Shown here: positions 62,257 through 64,000 of the stretch, piece by piece
Position numbering within the stretch: the first letter of the stretch is position 1
Layout of the letters: each line of letters begins with the position of its first letter
Origin: Asticcacaulis taihuensis
Lineage (GTDB): Bacteria > Pseudomonadota > Alphaproteobacteria > Caulobacterales > Caulobacteraceae
Assembly: GCF_900100255.1 (NCBI RefSeq)
Contig: NZ_FMTS01000001.1
Span: 186,001 to 250,000 of the forward strand
Length of the DNA stretch: 64,000 nucleotides
Direction: 5' to 3'
The notes under the pieces: model-generated
Told to the model about the DNA's origin: nothing
The model's input: the letters and a program-made list of their open reading frames with translations, nothing else
The model's database searches: none
Made by a program: the position numbers and the translations under genes

Positions 62257-63660
62257 TTAGACCTCATCCTCGTCGGATCGAATATGGGCCAGGCCCAGGC
62301 TTTTCAGCTTGCGGTGCAGCGCCGAGCGTTCCATGCCGATAAAATTGGCCGTGCGCGAAATATTGCCGCCGAAACGTACAATCTGCGACGACAGATATTC
62401 CCGCTCGAAGACTTCACGGGCATCGCGCAAAGGCAGGGCAATGATGCGTTCCGGCCGGATAGCGCCGGCGGTCGCCGATTCCACAACTTCCGAAGGCAGC
62501 ATGTGTGCGGTGATCGGCTCGTTCGGGTTGCCGGAGGCCAGGATCAGCAGGCGTTCGATATTGTTGCGCAACTGCCTGACATTGCCAGGCCACTCATGGA
62601 CCTGGAGCGTCGCCATGGCGTCTTCACTGAGGATGCGCTTGGGCAGCCCCTGCGCCGCGCTGATGCGATCGATGAAATACTGTACCAATTCGGCGATGTC
62701 GCCGCGTCGTTCGCTTAAGCCCGGCACGCGTACCGGCACGACATTCAAGCGATGGAACAGGTCTTCGCGGAAACGCCCGGCGGCAATTTCGGAGGACAGG
62801 TCCTTCGAGGTGGAGGAAATTACCCGCACATCGACCTGCACATCCTGGGCGCCGCCGACGCGGGTAAAGCGCTGCTCGACCAGCACACGCAGGATGCGGC
62901 TCTGGCTTTCCGGCGGCATGTCCGCCACTTCATCGAGGAACAGGGTGCCGCCGTGGGCGCGCTCAAAGACACCGATCTTGCGCGGACGGCCGCCCTCACC
63001 TTCCTCGCCGAACAGTTCGACATCGAGACGTTCCGGCGTCATGCCGGCCGCTGAAATCGGCACGAACTCGCACTTGGCGCGCGGGCTGACCTCATGGATC
63101 ATCCGCGCCACCAGTTCCTTGCCGGAACCGGCCGGCCCGGAAATCATGATACGAGAATTGGCCGGCGCCACCTTGGCGATGGTCGACCGCAGCAATTGCG
63201 CCGCCGCGGAATTTCCGATCAGTCCGTCCGGCACGACGGCTTGGCTGCGCAGGCGCTTGTTTTCTCGGCGCAGACTGGTCAGTTCAAGCGCTCTCTGAAC
63301 AACCATGATCAGGCGCTCGGTTTTAAAGGGCTTTTCGATGAAATCGAAGGCGCCTTTCTTTATGGCGGTCACGGCGGTTTCGATATTGCCGTGGCCGGAA
63401 ATCATGATGGCCGGAATATCGGGGTCCAGCTCATGAATCACACTGAGCAGTTCCAGACCATCCAGCCCGCCGCCCTGCATCCAGATATCAAGCACGCACA
63501 GGCTGGGCTTGCGCGCCTTGATGGCTCGCAGGGCCGAATTGGAATCGGCGGCCGTCCGCACCGAATAGCCTTCATCCTCCAGGATGCCCGCGATCAGTTC
63601 GCGGATATCGGCCTCGTCATCAACAACCAGAATATCAACGCCAGAAGAGACTTTCATCAC
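62257..63660 (-). CDS. ntrX: NtrX response regulator (no GAFTGA loop)
   Basis: 467 residues: receiver with DIWMQGGGLDG (phospho-Asp), AAA+ domain with GPAGSGKELVARMIHE and GGTLFLDEVADMP, and a Fis-like HTH (SRTANFIGMERSALHRKLKSLGL). The segment where sigma-54 contacts lie normally reads GAFTGA, but here it is FGEEGEGGRPRKIGVFERA, so the sigma-54 loop is absent, as is known for several alphaproteobacterial NtrX proteins. The start is GTG at 63660 or ATG at 63657. NtrY is immediately upstream. Confidence 0.93.
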   Translation of the reverse strand: MMKVSSGVDILVVDDEADIRELIAGILEDEGYSVRTAADSNSALRAIKARKPSLCVLDIWMQGGGLDGLELLSVIHELDPDIPAIMISGHGNIETAVTAIKKGAFDFIEKPFKTERLIMVVQRALELTSLRRENKRLRSQAVVPDGLIGNSAAAQLLRSTIAKVAPANSRIMISGPAGSGKELVARMIHEVSPRAKCEFVPISAAGMTPERLDVELFGEEGEGGRPRKIGVFERAHGGTLFLDEVADMPPESQSRILRVLVEQRFTRVGGAQDVQVDVRVISSTSKDLSSEIAAGRFREDLFHRLNVVPVRVPGLSERRGDIAELVQYFIDRISAAQGLPKRILSEDAMATLQVHEWPGNVRQLRNNIERLLILASGNPNEPITAHMLPSEVVESATAGAIRPERIIALPLRDAREVFEREYLSSQIVRFGGNISRTANFIGMERSALHRKLKSLGLAHIRSDEDEV

Positions 63661-64000
63661 TTACACCCTCATCATCTTGGGCCCGCTTGCCGGAGCCTCA
63701 TTCGCAACCGGGCTTTGCCCCGCCTGCATACGCGGCAGACGCAGGACAGCCCGCGCGCCGCTTAAATGAACCGCGTCGTTGAGATAGAACTCGCCGCCGT
63801 GGTCTTCGAGAATACGCTTTACTATGGCCAGGCCGAGGCCCGTTCCCTTTTCCCGAGTGGTGACATAGGGTTCGGTCAACCGGTCGCGGTCCTTTTCCGG
63901 CAGGCCGATGCCGTCATCCTCAACCTCGATGACCAGTTCACCCTCCTGTTGTGACATCTCGACCCGAAGATGCCCGACAATCCCCTCCGCTGGATCCACC
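63661..64000 (-). CDS. ntrY: NtrY sensor histidine kinase (C-terminal end only)
   Basis: The last ~112 residues of a sensor kinase. They contain the HATPase domain G1/F/G2 boxes: VEDDGIGLPEKDRDRLTEPYVTTREKGTGLGLAIVKRILEDHGG. Its stop abuts the ntrX start. By position and pairing this is NtrY, a nitrogen/redox sensor; the sensory part lies outside the window. Confidence 0.9.
   Translation of the reverse strand, partial: VDPAEGIVGHLRVEMSQQEGELVIEVEDDGIGLPEKDRDRLTEPYVTTREKGTGLGLAIVKRILEDHGGEFYLNDAVHLSGARAVLRLPRMQAGQSPVANEAPASGPKMMRV

Overview
The window looks like chromosomal DNA from an alphaproteobacterium of the Caulobacteraceae, possibly an Asticcacaulis-like genus. This is inferred from gene content and order, not from a database search. 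The supporting features are a complete 14-gene complex I operon (nuoA-N) carrying alphaproteobacterial extras and continuing into birA, coaX and rnj; a PopA-like c-di-GMP effector; NtrY/NtrX beside hfq and hflX; a class I PHA synthase; and an NDUFS4-type complex I subunit. Almost all of the window is ordinary core chromosome, densely packed.

Layout. 1-3021 (minus): rlpA, tmk, holB and the start of a TatD nuclease. 3131-3942: an unusual region with one intact tRNA-Ser(UGA), three upstream tandem copies of its promoter and 5' half, and a downstream 3' fragment. The copies carry short palindromic inserts in the anticodon or T loop. An AT-rich orphan gene follows (4041-4646). 4779-8416: glpX, a small exported protein and phaC. 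8703-27694 (minus): the nuo-birA-coaX-rnj operon, in which three non-canonical membrane genes are embedded. 28084-28438: two identical tRNA-Asp genes in a short duplication. 28813-38901: a mostly plus-strand accessory stretch with an autotransporter, a methyltransferase, a GH5 mannanase-like enzyme, a LysR regulator, small lipoprotein/exported proteins, tusA and popA.

38898-50063: repair and envelope genes (mfd, sdhE, recG, a DUF3089 protein, a LpxL-like acyltransferase, a LPS-type glycosyltransferase, photolyase, mercaptopyruvate sulfurtransferase). 50086-51961: tRNA-Arg, the NDUFS4-like gene, two tRNA-Pro genes, a double cold-shock protein and tRNA-Glu. 52052-64000: recJ, a GPH symporter, mazG, a HxlR regulator, a marR/emrB-type efflux pair with a clear operator, hflX, hfq, a D-amino-acid aminotransferase, ntrX and the end of ntrY.

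Functional links: NADH oxidation is encoded by the nuo operon and the separate NDUFS4 gene, with sdhE supporting complex II flavinylation. Mfd, RecG, RecJ and photolyase form a dispersed DNA-repair group. Hfq, RNase J and the cold-shock proteins act on RNA. No CRISPR array, insertion sequence, prophage or recognisable defence system was seen. The most unusual structure is the tRNA-Ser array; the second most interesting group is the set of small membrane proteins inside the nuo operon.
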